NCBI RefSeq assembly: GCF_003337275.1
Contig: NZ_QPJQ01000004.1
Location: 1 to 64,000 of the forward strand
Length of the DNA: 64,000 bases
Source: Marinomonas foliarum
GTDB lineage: Bacteria > Pseudomonadota > Gammaproteobacteria > Pseudomonadales > Marinomonadaceae
Direction of reading: 5' to 3'
The position numbers and the translations under genes were made by a program. The notes below the pieces were generated by a model. The model saw only the letters and a program-made list of their open reading frames with translations, was not told the DNA's origin and ran no database searches. Shown piece by piece: positions 1 to 8,777 of the stretch. Each line of letters begins with the position of its first letter. The stretch's first letter is position 1.

Positions 1-37
1 CAAATATGTTTTGGTGTTGTTAAGAATCAAACAGAAT

Positions 38-76
38 ATCAGCCTCAAGTTAGTTAAATAAAAACTTGAGGCTGAT
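38..76. terminator. Perfect 13-bp inverted repeat (hairpin)
   Basis: Arms at 38-50 and 64-76 are exact reverse complements with a 13-nt AT-rich loop. No clear T-run follows on either strand, so terminator function is inferred from shape only. It may end the gene left of the window. Confidence 0.45.
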
Positions 77-278
77 TAGGAGAGATGGTATCTACATGTG
101 AAAGCTTCGCTTTCAACGGCGCTCTTATATTACAGAAAGCGGTCGTACCTCCCTCATCCGCCCTACGATAATCGGCCTTTATGATGAAGTCAGTTCGACG
201 CGACGAAGTTGCGCGCCCCTATGGCGTTTAAGCAACGGAAAAAAGTTACCCATTCAGCTTTTTGCTGAAAGAAAGAAC

Positions 279-1751
279 TTAGTCTTTCTTGAGGTACCGC
301 CCTCGCGGTTCATCGCTTTCATGCAATACCATTTCAGAGTGCAGAAATTCGGCAGCAGCAGCGGAGTCTTTCACTTTTACGGCACTGCGTTCTAACATCT
401 CTGCTTCATATGCCGTTAATACGCTTTCTCGTATGCCTTTCTCGCGCCAATGGGATAAAGACCAGCATCCTTTGGTAATTTCTCTTGCCAAAACCAGTGC
501 GTCTAATAGGGCTTGGTTCGCGCCTTGGCCTTTGAATGGGCTCATTGGGTGGGCGGCATCACCAATCAAGGTGGCTTTTCCGCCTTTGGCTAAATCTTCG
601 GATGTTAGTAAGTCGCGATCATACACAGGATAACCGGACACCATAGAAGCTTTGGTGGCGGATAAAATCTGAGGAATGGGGTCGTGCCATTGGGTCCTTC
701 GGCAAGCTTCTTCTTTGAGCGCTTGTGGCCCTTGGGCGTTTAATTCCTTGGCCTCATCTTCTGACATAGGAAAGCTCAACTGCCACATCACAGAATCTGC
801 GGCATAAGGCATAATGTAGATTCGTTCGTTACCGTTGGCAGTTTGAAAAACGGTCGCGGAATCCAATAAGTCGCTTTCAATACTATCAAGATCACTCAAT
901 GGGCAAATACCTAGAATCACGATACAACCAAGATAGCGCAGTGGACTGGCTTTATCGCCGATCAATTGCTTACGTACAGCACTGCGAATACCGTCGGCAC
1001 CAACAATCAGATCCGCTTTGCAGTGTTTCAGCTCATCACCCACTTGAAAGGTTAGGTCGACCACATCATCCGTCTCTGTAAATTCAATTAGCTGATGATT
1101 CCACTGCACTGCACTACTTTCACCGAGTTGATCGAGTAAGGCTAAACGCAGTGATTGGCGAGCGATATGGACATTGGTACGTTTTACCGCACTTGGCTGT
1201 TCAGACAATGCCAGCCATTTTCTCATGCCCCATTCAGCAACCACTTTACCTTGTGTAGTGTGAACAAGATGACGAGTGGAAATAACACCTTCTTTTAAGG
1301 CAAAAATCCCCAAGCCTTCAATTGCCTTACTCGCCTGTTGCAGGGTTAGACCATAACCTTGGGAGCGCTCATTAAAGCTACTGTCGCGTTCGTATAATGT
1401 GAAAGGAATTCCTCTATGCAAGCAGGCGACAGCCAAAGCAACGCCACCAATCCCACCGCCAATGATGGCGATATTAGGGTAGTTTTCTGTGTCTACAGGT
1501 GGGAACTCATCAGACGGTATGACACCTGCACCAGAGCATGGTGAACAAGATTCAAGATGTCCTTTGGGACGAATAGGTTCTACGCCTTCACCATTGTTTT
1601 TAACAAAGGCATCCCATTCCTTCTGGTAAGTTAAACGCACTTTTTTTCGTAGTCTTCGGCTTTTCTTGCCACGCCCCTGACATTCTGGACATACCGTCCA
1701 ACAACATCCATTGATTTCGTTTACCACAAGGTTATTAACTCCCCAACCCAA
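279..1751 (-). CDS. FAD-dependent monooxygenase with N-terminal CxxC module
   Basis: A flavoprotein hydroxylase of the PHBH/FAD_binding_3 fold. The dinucleotide-binding motif IIGGGIGGVALA lies at about residues 96-107, a GADGIRS (DG) motif near 255, and the second FAD motif GDAAHPMSPFKGQGAN near 400. The first ~80 residues are an extra module with two cysteine pairs (CPEC at 21-24, CSPC at 69-72), each followed by glycines as in DnaJ-type zinc ribbons. The substrate is unknown. The frame opens with TTG at 1751. A better-placed ATG (1757-1759, after AAAGAG) is in another frame and reaches a stop after 12 codons, so either the start is TTG or an internal GTG, or the 5' end carries a small indel. 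It stands alone, convergent with whatever lies left of the window. Confidence 0.8.
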   Translation of the reverse strand: MGWGVNNLVVNEINGCCWTVCPECQGRGKKSRRLRKKVRLTYQKEWDAFVKNNGEGVEPIRPKGHLESCSPCSGAGVIPSDEFPPVDTENYPNIAIIGGGIGGVALAVACLHRGIPFTLYERDSSFNERSQGYGLTLQQASKAIEGLGIFALKEGVISTRHLVHTTQGKVVAEWGMRKWLALSEQPSAVKRTNVHIARQSLRLALLDQLGESSAVQWNHQLIEFTETDDVVDLTFQVGDELKHCKADLIVGADGIRSAVRKQLIGDKASPLRYLGCIVILGICPLSDLDSIESDLLDSATVFQTANGNERIYIMPYAADSVMWQLSFPMSEDEAKELNAQGPQALKEEACRRTQWHDPIPQILSATKASMVSGYPVYDRDLLTSEDLAKGGKATLIGDAAHPMSPFKGQGANQALLDALVLAREITKGCWSLSHWREKGIRESVLTAYEAEMLERSAVKVKDSAAAAEFLHSEMVLHESDEPRGRYLKKD

Positions 1752-2035
1752 TTCGACATTGTAAACTCTTTAATACAGCATTATGAATCAAAAATGTTGA
1801 AATGTAGACTTTCAATTTATTTTTTAGGCGGATTTATGCTTTGTTTAGGGAAGATTTTCGTACGTCTTTACACTATACTAATCTTACGTTGAAATTATCC
1901 ATAGATTTTAGATAACACTATCCATTAGCAGCACTGAATGAAATATTATTTTATTACCTCAACAGAAGGCTTTAAAATACAAACTAGGGATTTATCTATC
2001 TAACATTTCCTATCAATCTATAAAAAGGATCGGTA

Positions 2036-2635
2036 ATGAAAAGAATAATTCTAAGCACTTCAATAATTTTATCTTTTAATGCTTTATCAGAAGTTTCTAA
2101 CTATGAATACAATCATTTAATAGACGATTACAACTCTCTATCAAATGAATATAACTCTCTATTAAATGATTCCCAGTCTTTATCAAATGATTACGAATCA
2201 CTATTAGATAAATACAATTCTTTATCTAATAGACACAACAAACTTGTTGATAGTTACAATGAACTTATTTTCAATAAAATCATGTCTAAAATTAAAAAAA
2301 TCCAACTAGATGAAGAAATTAGTGATGTTATTGTTGTAGGCGAAAGGCCCTCACATGGGTATGGCAATCGATGCCTGCTAGGCTCCACTATATACACCGA
2401 TAATGGGAAGGAGTATTCAATATCGTTTGATTTTGAAAAAGGAATAGGATGGTCAAAGCCATCTATATATCGTGACAGTATCAAAATTGACGGTAGCACT
2501 CCAGGCGTTACTGCCATAGCTCGTCCTGAAGATGAAATAAAAGAACTCCAAAGGTTGTTTATAGAAGAGAGTAATGTAAGAGAAGAACTCGCAAATATGT
2601 TTAGACAACTGCACAAAACATGTTATACCAATTAA
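2036..2635 (+). CDS. Secreted heptad-repeat coiled-coil protein, unknown function
   Basis: 199 residues. A signal peptide covers about residues 1-18 (MKRIILSTSIILSFNALSEV). Residues 25-80 are eight consecutive seven-residue units of the YNSLSNE type, giving a regular a/d hydrophobic pattern and a predicted coiled coil. The C-terminal ~110 residues form a separate domain containing VIVVGERP and two cysteines. An AAGGAT ribosome site precedes the ATG. The gene is clearly more AT-rich than its neighbours, which suggests transfer. I do not recognise a family. The next gene on the same strand is also a small secreted protein, so the two may be functionally linked (inference). Confidence 0.75.
   Translation: MKRIILSTSIILSFNALSEVSNYEYNHLIDDYNSLSNEYNSLLNDSQSLSNDYESLLDKYNSLSNRHNKLVDSYNELIFNKIMSKIKKIQLDEEISDVIVVGERPSHGYGNRCLLGSTIYTDNGKEYSISFDFEKGIGWSKPSIYRDSIKIDGSTPGVTAIARPEDEIKELQRLFIEESNVREELANMFRQLHKTCYTN
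2108..2275 (+). repeat. Degenerate 21-bp tandem repeat (8 units) encoding heptads
   Basis: Eight in-frame 21-bp units, each encoding Tyr/Ser/His-x-x-Leu-x-Asn/Asp-x. The units differ at silent and replacement sites, so the array is not freshly expanded. It encodes the coiled coil of the surrounding gene. Confidence 0.8.
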
Positions 2636-2713
2636 AATAAACAGTGTCAGCTAGAGTACTAAAAGCGATCGATTCTGGATTTTTTAAAAATTTATAGCAC
2701 GGTTAAAAAGATT

Positions 2714-3205
2714 ATGTTCACTCAAAAAACCATTATTTTTTTTATTTTACTGCCTTTCGTTAATCCTACACTTGCCACTGGGTTAGATCACCAACGTTTT
2801 GGTGATATTTATTTTGGCACGGAGCTGTCGTCGTCTCAGTTAACGTATAAGGCTATAAGTCAAAAAATTGAAGGGTGTCACTATATAGTGTTTGATCAAT
2901 ACCCTACCGTTTCAGTGATGATTATTGATGATGTTATTCAGCGAATTGAAACATCAGATTTTGGGTTTATTAACAGCAACAACCCTTTTTATGAAGTAAT
3001 CACTAATGGGAAACCATTTAATAAGTTGAACATGGATCGCCAAGATATAGACATCGAAGAACACGAATATGAGTCTGGTTTTTACTTTCGTTGGTACAAC
3101 AATGCTAAAACACGAGCTATCATAATTGATTATGTGGATGGTAAGGTAGATATCATTAAAGCTGGATTATTACCTGCTGCAATGTGGATTGAAGGTTGTG
3201 CTTAA
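2714..3205 (+). CDS. Small secreted protein, unknown function
   Basis: 163 residues with an N-terminal signal peptide (MFTQKTIIFFILLPFVNPTLA) and a mature domain of about 140 residues. It has two cysteines, one in GCHYIVFDQYP near residue 54 and one next to the C terminus (EGCA), which could pair as a disulfide in the periplasm. The DIYFGT and VMIIDDVIQRIE segments suggest a small beta-rich fold. It lies 78 bp after the coiled-coil gene on the same strand and shares its low GC, so co-transcription and common origin are plausible. No family recognised. Confidence 0.7.
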   Translation: MFTQKTIIFFILLPFVNPTLATGLDHQRFGDIYFGTELSSSQLTYKAISQKIEGCHYIVFDQYPTVSVMIIDDVIQRIETSDFGFINSNNPFYEVITNGKPFNKLNMDRQDIDIEEHEYESGFYFRWYNNAKTRAIIIDYVDGKVDIIKAGLLPAAMWIEGCA

Positions 3206-3236
3206 ATAATACAGTCACTAAACACACGTTTTTCCC

Positions 3237-4016
3237 TCAATCAATTGTTAATTTCATGCTTTCCAGCTCCTGTACAACTTGTAAATACAAATCTCTCAAG
3301 TGTTGGTTTGGTTTCTGATCATTGCATTGGTAGATAAAATGTTCCCACATCAGCTGAGTTTGACCAAGACTTTCTTTTAGGTAGCTCCGTTTTGACTCTA
3401 AACTTATTGGTGAGCCCGTTGTTTTAACTTGAGTAAGTTTACGGCTGATATTTAAAAGCTGCATTGCACTATAACCATTCTCTTTATCGCAGCCTGAAAA
3501 CATACCGTCAAAAGCCCCTCCCCCTCTTAAAACCCCTAGATCAATGCCACCGGAAGAAAACGGGGTTGGCCACTCATCAGAGTTATCATCCACTATAAGG
3601 CTACCAATATCCATTTGTGTATAAAAACCGTCTTGGAACCCGCTAACAACATAATTTGCCTGCATAGACAAACTCGAATACACATGAATTGTTGTTGTTT
3701 TTGCCATATTTGCAGGCATCAGAATTTCTGGCTTTAAATAGGTATTAGGCTGCAACACAAAGTATCCAGCCTTATTAGACAAAGCTACATTATTGTCTTC
3801 TGAAGGAGACTGAGTATCACCATAGGAAATTTTAGCATTGGCTACAGGCATTAAATCTGACAAACGAACAATACGGCCACTAACCTCAGGGCCATTGTAA
3901 CGCTCACTAATTGTCGGGACGCAACCACCCAAGAATATTACCAACAGAATAGTCCCAAAAAAGAGAGTTTTCCGCGGCTTCACCAATTTACTTTTCGCTG
4001 TATGATGCAAGGTCAA
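3237..4016 (-). CDS. Lipoprotein with transthyretin-like (carboxypeptidase regulatory) domain
   Basis: 259 residues. A positively charged N terminus and hydrophobic stretch end in the lipobox LGGC at about residues 29-32, so it is probably a lipoprotein. Residues 45-95 (VSGRIVRLSDLMPVANAKIS, then NKAGYFVLQP) resemble carboxypeptidase-regulatory/transthyretin-like beta sandwiches, often found in surface or periplasmic binding proteins. The rest has no recognisable motif. It is 15 bp downstream of another small lipoprotein gene, so the two probably form an operon. Confidence 0.7.
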   Translation of the reverse strand: MTLHHTAKSKLVKPRKTLFFGTILLVIFLGGCVPTISERYNGPEVSGRIVRLSDLMPVANAKISYGDTQSPSEDNNVALSNKAGYFVLQPNTYLKPEILMPANMAKTTTIHVYSSLSMQANYVVSGFQDGFYTQMDIGSLIVDDNSDEWPTPFSSGGIDLGVLRGGGAFDGMFSGCDKENGYSAMQLLNISRKLTQVKTTGSPISLESKRSYLKESLGQTQLMWEHFIYQCNDQKPNQHLRDLYLQVVQELESMKLTID

Positions 4017-4031
4017 AGCCGGAAGCCCTCT

Positions 4032-4349
4032 TTAACTATCATAAGGTCTCAAACTACTTATCACTATTGGCGTACAGCTACCATTCGTAATCCGGCGTAG
4101 TTTAAGCTGAAAATATTGCCCTACTTGTGCAGTGGGCACTAGCCGCGCTGGATCAATTTCGAAAACCTCACCATTTTCGGTTTGCACCTCTGCAGGATTA
4201 GCAAGTTTTCTAAGTTGAACAATTTCTGCACTATCCAAGTATTGGCAGCTACCACCAACAGGAGTACACGCGCTTATTAATATAAATACCGCGATCAACG
4301 CACCGTATTTAATATATTTTGAAATGCGTTCATCCATCATCTTAATCAC
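4032..4349 (-). CDS. Small lipoprotein, unknown function
   Basis: 105 residues with a membrane-targeting segment and lipobox ISAC near residue 28. The mature part is only about 77 residues and contains two more cysteines (GSCQ, GSCT). Met4 or Met5 are alternative starts. It is first of a two-gene unit with the transthyretin-like lipoprotein. No family recognised. Confidence 0.65.
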   Translation of the reverse strand: MIKMMDERISKYIKYGALIAVFILISACTPVGGSCQYLDSAEIVQLRKLANPAEVQTENGEVFEIDPARLVPTAQVGQYFQLKLRRITNGSCTPIVISSLRPYDS

Positions 4350-4414
4350 TCAATATAGCGCAAAAAAAGCTTAACCTAAAAATCAAATTTGGATCACGTT
4401 TTTAGTATAGATAC

Positions 4415-6052
4415 TTACTCCCCGATGTGCCAACCATTGGTAATCGGATAACGACGATCTCGTCCAAAGCCGCGAGCGGTAATACGAACACCCGTAGGCG
4501 CTTGACGGCGTTTGTATTCGTTGACGTCAACAAGACGAAGTACGCGATACACTGTGTCGCGGTCGAATTTCTTGGTCGCTAGGATAGCGTCTGCACTTTG
4601 ATCTTCTTCGATGTACATGCGTAAGATCTCATCGAGGATGTCGTAGCTTGGTAAGGAGTCTTCGTCTTTTTGGTCTGGCGCCAGTTCCGCGGAAGGTGGA
4701 CGCGTGATGACGCGTTCAGGAATCACGTAGCCCAAGGTATTACGGTATCGGCAAAGTTTGAAAACGAGCGTTTTGAAGACGTCTTTTAAGACGGAATAAC
4801 CACCAACCATGTCGCCATACAATGTGGCGTAGCCTACGGCCATTTCGCTCTTGTTGCCTGTGGTTAGCACCATGTAGCCTTTCTTGTTAGAAATCGCCAT
4901 TAGGGTCACGCCACGAGTACGGGCTTGAAGGTTTTCTTCTGTGGTGTCTTTGCCATAGCCTTCGAATTCTGGCGCTAACACGTCGGTGAAGGCGGAAACC
5001 ATGGATTCAATGGGTAAAACGCTGTATTTCACGCCTAACAAATTGGCTTCTTCTTCGGCGTCGTGCAAGCTGATAGACGAGGTGTAAGTGTAAGGCATCA
5101 TGATGGCTTGAACACGGTCTGCGCCTATGGCATCAACAGCAACAGCGAGAGACAAGGCCGAGTCGATACCGCCACTCAAACCCAGCACAATGCCTTCAAA
5201 ACGGTTCTTGGTGATGTAGTCACGCAAGCCAAGCACCATGGCTTGGTAAACGCTGGCTTCAACGTCCAATGTTGGCGCGATAACGCCAGCGACTGGCTCA
5301 ACTTTGTTAGGTTGGCTTTCATCGACGATCATGTCGATACAGTACAGACCGGCTTCAAACCAAGGCGCTTGCATAATTTTCTCGCCTTTGGCGTTAACCA
5401 CAAACGAGCCGCCTTCGTAGACCAATTCGTCCTGTGCACCCATGTAGTTCACATAGACAATGGGTAATGCCGATTCAGTGGCACGCTGGTGAAGCAATTC
5501 TTCGCGCTCGCCCATTTTTTCAATGTGGTAAGGCGAGGCGTTCAAGTTAAGAATCAGTTCTGCCCCGGCCGCTTTGGCTTGAGCAATAGGCTCAGGATGC
5601 CAAATATCTTCGCAGATACTTAAGCCAACAGTAACACCTTTGATATCCACAAGGCCCGCTTCGCGGCCTTCGCTGAAGTAACGCTTGTCATCAAATACGA
5701 GGAAGTTAGGCAGTTTCTGCTTGGCGTATTCCACTAACAAGTCACCTTGATAAATCACGCCAGCGCAGTTAAACAGTTCACCATCGATTCGACGAGGATA
5801 ACCAATGACCACATAGATATCGCGAATCTCGGCTAATAACTTTGCCAAGGCAGATTCGATACGCTGATCCAAACTGGAACGTAGCAGTAAGTCTTCTGGT
5901 GGGTAACCAGTTAAAGTCAATTCTGGGAAAACCACCACATCTGCGCGCTCTTCATCACGGGCTTTGTTCGCCGCTTCGATGACAGATTGTGTGTTTTTTG
6001 TAATGTCGCCGACCAGCATATCCAGCTGGGCCATTGCAATTCGTAATGTCAT
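4415..6052 (-). CDS. nadE: Glutamine-hydrolysing NAD+ synthetase
   Basis: Final step of NAD synthesis: amidation of deamido-NAD with glutamine-derived ammonia. Residues 1-~260 are a nitrilase-fold glutaminase with the catalytic triad visible: Glu44 (VFPELTLTGYP), Lys113 (KQKLPNF), Cys147 (GLSICEDIW). The C-terminal half is the ATP pyrophosphatase-type synthetase with the SGGIDS loop at 293-298 and later SEMAVGYATLYGD. 545 residues is normal for the two-domain form of proteobacteria. It is transcribed divergently from the PP0621-like gene across a 73-bp gap and has no operon partner. Confidence 0.96.
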   Translation of the reverse strand: MTLRIAMAQLDMLVGDITKNTQSVIEAANKARDEERADVVVFPELTLTGYPPEDLLLRSSLDQRIESALAKLLAEIRDIYVVIGYPRRIDGELFNCAGVIYQGDLLVEYAKQKLPNFLVFDDKRYFSEGREAGLVDIKGVTVGLSICEDIWHPEPIAQAKAAGAELILNLNASPYHIEKMGEREELLHQRATESALPIVYVNYMGAQDELVYEGGSFVVNAKGEKIMQAPWFEAGLYCIDMIVDESQPNKVEPVAGVIAPTLDVEASVYQAMVLGLRDYITKNRFEGIVLGLSGGIDSALSLAVAVDAIGADRVQAIMMPYTYTSSISLHDAEEEANLLGVKYSVLPIESMVSAFTDVLAPEFEGYGKDTTEENLQARTRGVTLMAISNKKGYMVLTTGNKSEMAVGYATLYGDMVGGYSVLKDVFKTLVFKLCRYRNTLGYVIPERVITRPPSAELAPDQKDEDSLPSYDILDEILRMYIEEDQSADAILATKKFDRDTVYRVLRLVDVNEYKRRQAPTGVRITARGFGRDRRYPITNGWHIGE

Positions 6053-6125
6053 ACAGTTGCTATCTCGTGAACTCTGTTAGAATATGCCCGTTATTGTCTG
6101 GAATAACCTAAGCTAGGTAAAGTAT

Positions 6126-6386
6126 ATGATCGTACGTTTGATCGTTTTTGTTGCTATTTTCTTTATTGGTTGGTGGTTATATCGCCAATTTATCATTTTT
6201 AAACGCGGCCAATCGCCGCAGGAAACCAAAACAAAAGATTCATCTAAAAAAGACGAGTCTCAAGAAAGCATGGTTCGTTGTGAAGAATGCCAAACATTCA
6301 CGCCTCGCTCTCATGCAATTCATGACCAAGAAGCACGTCCATTTTGCAGTGCGGAACATTTAAAAGTCTTCAATCAGAAGCACTAA
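6126..6386 (+). CDS. PP0621-like small membrane protein with Cys motif
   Basis: 86 residues: one N-terminal membrane helix (about residues 3-20), a charged lysine-rich linker, then a small C-terminal module with CEEC and a later Cys (RPFCSAEHLKVF), typical of a minimal zinc-binding TRASH/ribbon-like fold. It matches the small PP0621-type family of pseudomonads and relatives in my judgement; function unknown. Its 3' end overlaps the convergent pilin-like gene by 17 bp. Confidence 0.75.
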   Translation: MIVRLIVFVAIFFIGWWLYRQFIIFKRGQSPQETKTKDSSKKDESQESMVRCEECQTFTPRSHAIHDQEARPFCSAEHLKVFNQKH

Positions 6387-6825
6387 CCCAGCCACTTGAA
6401 ACTTGCCTTTTCTCTCGCCACCACCAGCAGCGATATTGTTGCTGGTTTTGTGTGGCGCAGAGTCGATGGAAAACCTGACTATGATCAGATTCATCCGGTA
6501 AAGATTGGTAGCTCTCCCAGCGATAACCAAGAGACAAACCCTCTTTGTTATACCAAGTACTTTCCAAACTATTGTTTTTCAGCTCACAAAAACCGAAACA
6601 GCTACTTGCCTTTGCCGAAGTAAAATTTGGAGACACAATCCACGTCTGTTGGAAGTCTTTCCAGATTTGCTGATTAACTTCCACTTCATTCAACTGTCCA
6701 CGCCACTGGTATGAAGCCTGCACCCTCTCTTGGTAATGCACAGACACTGTCGCAACCATTAATAGTAACGCTATAATGGGCAACGACACCCATCCTCGCT
6801 GGCTTCTTAACAAAGAAAAGTCCAT
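6370..6825 (-). CDS. PilX/YgdB-like minor pilin
   Basis: 151 residues. The prepilin-like N terminus QRGWVSLPIIALLLMVATVS has a Gly followed by a long hydrophobic helix. There is no glutamate at +5, as in PilX/GspK/YgdB-type minor components. The C-terminal domain has four cysteines (SCFGFC and two later), probably disulfide-bonded in the periplasm. It is last of four pilin-like genes on this strand, after a 79-bp gap, and is predicted to help assemble or tip type IV pili or a related fibre. No major pilin or assembly ATPase is nearby. Confidence 0.7.
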   Translation of the reverse strand: MDFSLLRSQRGWVSLPIIALLLMVATVSVHYQERVQASYQWRGQLNEVEVNQQIWKDFQQTWIVSPNFTSAKASSCFGFCELKNNSLESTWYNKEGLSLGYRWESYQSLPDESDHSQVFHRLCATQNQQQYRCWWWREKRQVSSGWVSASD

Positions 6826-6904
6826 TTTCTAGGCTCCCCGCACTCAAATCTCTAGCCGTATGTTTACCTACTCACCTTTTAGAGAGTAACTAAAAGCAAA
6901 AAAA

Positions 6905-7786
6905 TTAAAGCACTATTATTTGATTACCCACTCCCTGACAAGGAGAAAAATAACGCCAGGTTTCGCCTCTCAAAGACTGATATTGCTGTTGAAATTCCAT
7001 TTTACCTGCCTGCTTGCAATCACTTAATTGGTAAAGATATTCCACCCACAAACCTTTTATGCTTGTTAGCGAAAAGTTCCCATAGCGAGTTTCTAACGTA
7101 TCCAAAAAACCATTGCTGCTGTTATCCACTAGAGGATATATCGCAATCCGCTCAACCCCATTCCACAACTCTAACGAATTGCCACTTTCCTCTGGTGTAC
7201 GCCATAGTGCGTTTAAGCCGTCCTTCCCTGTTGAAACATACCAATAAAAACCCTCTTGGCTTTCGATGATGCCAGACTGACCTAGAGTGACATCCACGCC
7301 AAAATCGATAACACTTTTTCTCGTAGTCACATTTAAAACCTGACCATGATAATAAGATTCACAAGATGAAAATGTGACCCTGTCTCCCGCTTTCCAGTGA
7401 CAGTCCATCGCCGTTTCTATGGGGTTTTCATCAAGTGTTATCGAACGTCGGCACAAGCCATAATCCACGCCTTTCAACCAATCTGAATCCTTACTCACCT
7501 CACGTGATGCTAAGCGAAGAGGAGGCAAAGCCCCCGATCCAATTGTTAAAAATAACGCCTCATCCATGCGACAACTAGCAGACAACAGCCGCGACCATTG
7601 CGCTTTAATATGGGCATCAATGGCCGCTTTTATGATGTGCTGATCTTGATAGGTTTGCGCCAATAGTTGACGTTCTTGCATTCGAGCAATGGCGGTAACT
7701 AAGAGAGGTAAAAACAAGGCGATTAAAGCGCACACCACTAGCAACTCGACCAACAAACTGCCTTTCAAATGACTTCGCAGATTCAT
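6905..7786 (-). CDS. PilW/PpdB-like prepilin-type protein
   Basis: 293 residues. The type III signal KGSLLVELLVVCALIALFLP has the peptidase site after Gly9 and Glu at +5 of the mature protein, then a transmembrane alpha-1 helix. The large globular domain contains cysteine pairs. Length and position suit a PilW/PpdB/ComGF-like minor pilin. Its ATG overlaps the stop of the upstream gene (TAATG), indicating translational coupling. Confidence 0.75.
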   Translation of the reverse strand: MNLRSHLKGSLLVELLVVCALIALFLPLLVTAIARMQERQLLAQTYQDQHIIKAAIDAHIKAQWSRLLSASCRMDEALFLTIGSGALPPLRLASREVSKDSDWLKGVDYGLCRRSITLDENPIETAMDCHWKAGDRVTFSSCESYYHGQVLNVTTRKSVIDFGVDVTLGQSGIIESQEGFYWYVSTGKDGLNALWRTPEESGNSLELWNGVERIAIYPLVDNSSNGFLDTLETRYGNFSLTSIKGLWVEYLYQLSDCKQAGKMEFQQQYQSLRGETWRYFSPCQGVGNQIIVL

Positions 7787-8160
7787 TATTCACCCTCTTG
7801 TTTTGAAGTGACAATAGCCGATTCTGGCAAGTGGTGTAATGAAGCCTGAAACCAACGCTTTAAATCGCTTCCTGAACATCGCTGGCAATCTGGGTAAGTT
7901 TGATTGAGAGGTTTTTGTATATTTCCGAGCCAGTTAACCGAACCAGTCAACTGCGCCATGGACGCTTGTTTTTGTTCATTTTCGCTGTGTTTGAGCTGTT
8001 CATTAGCCTGCTGAGTAGATTGCCATTGTGCTGCGTTTTGGCGTTGTGCAACATACAGCACAACAGAAAATAGCGCCAAACAGAGAATCACTTCAAGCAT
8101 GATCCAGCCTCTTTGCTTTTGTCTAAGATGTGTTTTATAAGTTATGCGAGATTGATTCAT
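7786..8160 (-). CDS. PilV-like minor pilin
   Basis: About 124 residues. The N-terminal signal QKQRGWIMLEVILCLALF has Gly followed by a hydrophobic helix and Glu at +5. The start is chosen at the ATG that overlaps the upstream stop as ATGA; an in-frame GTG two codons earlier (8166) is also possible. The short periplasmic domain has a paired cysteine motif (CQRC). Second gene of the minor-pilin operon, coupled on both sides by overlaps. Confidence 0.7.
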   Translation of the reverse strand: MNQSRITYKTHLRQKQRGWIMLEVILCLALFSVVLYVAQRQNAAQWQSTQQANEQLKHSENEQKQASMAQLTGSVNWLGNIQKPLNQTYPDCQRCSGSDLKRWFQASLHHLPESAIVTSKQEGE

Positions 8161-8669
8161 CCGCACTGCCCTGCAGTCATTTTTTGTGGATCAGATAGAT
8201 AAAATCGTCCGCTTTGGTTTAACACCAAGTCTGCTTGCCAAGCTCCTAGGCAAAAAGAAAAAGTGCCGTTCTGATAGCCAGACAAGCCATTAGACTGGAA
8301 CTCTATTTGTTGTTTTCTAATCGGAAAGCCATGCCAAAACACAGTGACGGAATGATCAAAAGTAATTTGCCTAAACTCATGCTTTTCGCCACTTCTGGAT
8401 TCAATTTGATAGAGCAGAAAACCCATAGACCAGCCACCAACACATTTGACACCGCCACAGACATAGCTGGTTTGGCCACTTGAAACAGCCAATTGACGAG
8501 CTTGAATAAGTGCCTCAGCTAGACGTTTCATCTCTGTCTTGAGCGTGTTTTGATCTTGGGCTTGCTGACTAACACTGAGAAAATGCACTGAACCCACATG
8601 GGCCAAGATGCTTAAAATAACCAGAACGCAGAGCAGTTCTAGTAGAGAGAAACCGTTTTGTCGGCTCAT
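8157..8669 (-). CDS. FimT/GspH-family pseudopilin
   Basis: 170 residues from the chosen start. The signal MSRQNGFSLLELLCVLVILS is a textbook prepilin sequence (G|FSLLE). The soluble domain resembles GspH/FimT: ARQLAVSSGQ helix, then beta strands with a CGGVKC pair. First gene of four; order and content recall the E. coli ppdA-ppdB-ygdB-ppdC minor pilins that prime type IV pilus assembly. An upstream in-frame ATG at 8705 would add 12 residues but lacks a ribosome site; the chosen ATG has AAGGAGG six bases before it. Confidence 0.8.
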   Translation of the reverse strand: MSRQNGFSLLELLCVLVILSILAHVGSVHFLSVSQQAQDQNTLKTEMKRLAEALIQARQLAVSSGQTSYVCGGVKCVGGWSMGFLLYQIESRSGEKHEFRQITFDHSVTVFWHGFPIRKQQIEFQSNGLSGYQNGTFSFCLGAWQADLVLNQSGRFYLSDPQKMTAGQCG

Positions 8670-8675
8670 TGAAAA

Positions 8676-8682
8676 CCTCCTT
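8676..8682 (-). promoter_or_regulatory. Strong Shine-Dalgarno that fixes the fimT/gspH start
   Basis: AAGGAGG on the minus strand, six bases before the ATG at 8669. It lies inside the longer reading frame, arguing that the frame upstream is not translated as part of this protein. Confidence 0.75.
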
Positions 8683-8777
8683 GTTTTCAAGTCATTGCTT
8701 GTCATGAGATTAAATAGCTAACGGGCATCCTGCCCTTTTTCAATCATTATGAATGACTCACACGTACTTAATCTTAA

